This document shows positions 33,087 to 33,752 of a stretch of 33,752 nucleotides of DNA, one piece after another; the stretch's first letter is position 1; every line of letters starts with the position of its first letter. The notes under the pieces were generated by a model, which saw only the letters and a list, made by a program, of their open reading frames with translations, was not told the origin of the DNA and searched no databases. Origin of the DNA: an uncultured Desulfovibrio sp. (GTDB lineage Bacteria; Desulfobacterota; Desulfovibrionia; Desulfovibrionales; Desulfovibrionaceae); NCBI RefSeq assembly GCF_949282365.1, contig NZ_CASDOY010000022.1, positions 1 through 33,752 on the forward strand. The letters are read 5' to 3'. The translations under genes and the position numbers were made by a program.

Positions 33087-33115
33087 TTTGTACAGTATAA
33101 AACAGTCCGTGTCAA
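33087..33115 (-). promoter_or_regulatory. Candidate promoter of the small unknown gene
   Basis: On the minus strand a consensus TTGACA (33115-33110), a 17-nt spacer and TACAAA (33092-33087; 4 of 6). The predicted start is about 50 bp before ATG 33029. Confidence 0.5.
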
Positions 33116-33752
33116 CACGAATTTTGAAAAGGGGAACGTCATACGATCATAAAATATTTAGCAATAACAATAAATTATATCAAAGATACAGGTCTGCGAC
33201 GGCCGCCACGACGCGCCCTGAAGCCTATCGGCAAAATAGGATTCGCACCCTTTCACGTCCGGTCAAATACAATATATTTCTCTGCCATTACAGATATGGT
33301 AAAGAATCCCCGTTGCAATGCGGACTGCAGCAACAGCGCAACGGGATGGAGAGCGACTGTTGCAGCCACAGGACGGCCCGCCGGCAACGGCAAAATACAG
33401 AGCTGGCTGGCCCGGCAGCGGCCGGGAGGACGGCCACCCCGCTCCTGCCGGGCCCCCTCGCTCCGGCATGCCCTTCGGCTGACCGTACAGGCGCGCCCGG
33501 CTTCCGGCTCCCGGATATCGACCGGGAAGCGGAAACCGCTGAAGGGAAAAAGCAGACAGTCCGACAGGCGGCATGCGGACCGGAAACGACGCAATGGCAG
33601 GGCTCGGCCGCGGGAGGCCCGGACGGCAGGCACGGGCAAGCCAAAACGGCCCGTATAGGGGGTCACGATAGATGAGAATGGGGAATAGAGCGGGGGAAGC
33701 CTGACGAATGGTTGACTTCCCCTTGACTGACGGGGGCTTGACGCTTGACCAG
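33116..33752. other. Gene-poor end of the window
   Basis: About 640 bp. AT-rich to about 33300, GC-rich afterwards. Open frames on both strands lack ribosome-binding sites and recognisable domains. The last 45 bp contain four TTGAC words (33712, 33723, 33738, 33745). A gene may start beyond the edge. Confidence 0.45.

Noticed and set aside
33225..33265. GGATTCGCACCC resembling part of a tRNA T-arm
   Set aside because: No acceptor, D or anticodon arms could be built around it on either strand.

Overview
The window looks like a GC-rich Desulfovibrio-type sulfate reducer (Desulfovibrionaceae). The evidence is a bis-histidyl multihaem cytochrome with an HdrD/DsrK-like Fe-S protein and a membrane cytochrome b (a Tmc/DsrMK-type complex), an Rrf2 regulator, a Wolinella-type fumarate reductase, a two-subunit class I fumarase, a MucR/Ros regulator and a type I-C CRISPR-Cas locus. 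No taxonomic marker gene is present, so the assignment is inference.

Layout. 1-249: 3' end of a membrane-anchored protein with an 18-residue repeat. 477-1079: a small serine recombinase, followed at 1086-1225 by two 24-bp dyads with 2-bp centres in inverted orientation around about 100 bp of AT-rich, promoter-like DNA. 1435-3054: a PAS-GGDEF diguanylate cyclase. 3674-5105: a TolC-family outer-membrane protein gene broken by a perfect 16-bp tandem duplication. 5865-7505: a lipoprotein 5'-nucleotidase. 8258-15842: a complete type I-C cas operon, cas3-cas5c-cas8c(with internal cas11c)-cas7c-cas4-cas1-cas2, followed by a leader and a 34-repeat array (16019-18246) with a decayed 35th repeat. 18701-19213: a MucR-like regulator.

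From 19717 onward the identified genes are on the minus strand. One apparent operon, read from 28007 down to 19717, encodes malic enzyme, a DASS dicarboxylate transporter, fumarase alpha and beta, fumarate reductase C-A-B and a CBS-ACT sensor protein. Together these take up C4-dicarboxylates, interconvert malate and fumarate, feed pyruvate through malic enzyme and dispose of electrons by reducing fumarate to succinate. Upstream lies a 250-bp very AT-rich control region, then an Rrf2 regulator (28895-29347). A second minus-strand operon (32429 to 29872) encodes a triheme cytochrome c, a membrane cytochrome b and an HdrD-like Fe-S protein, and ends at a strong terminator. A small unknown gene (32715-33029) and a gene-poor end complete the window.

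The most notable observation is the recombinase with its two paired sites. Their geometry fits a small serine-invertase promoter switch next to a c-di-GMP synthase. The duplication in the TolC-family gene is a second possible on/off switch. Gaps between genes are unusually long and GC-rich; long open frames in them and antisense to genes are judged to be composition artefacts.
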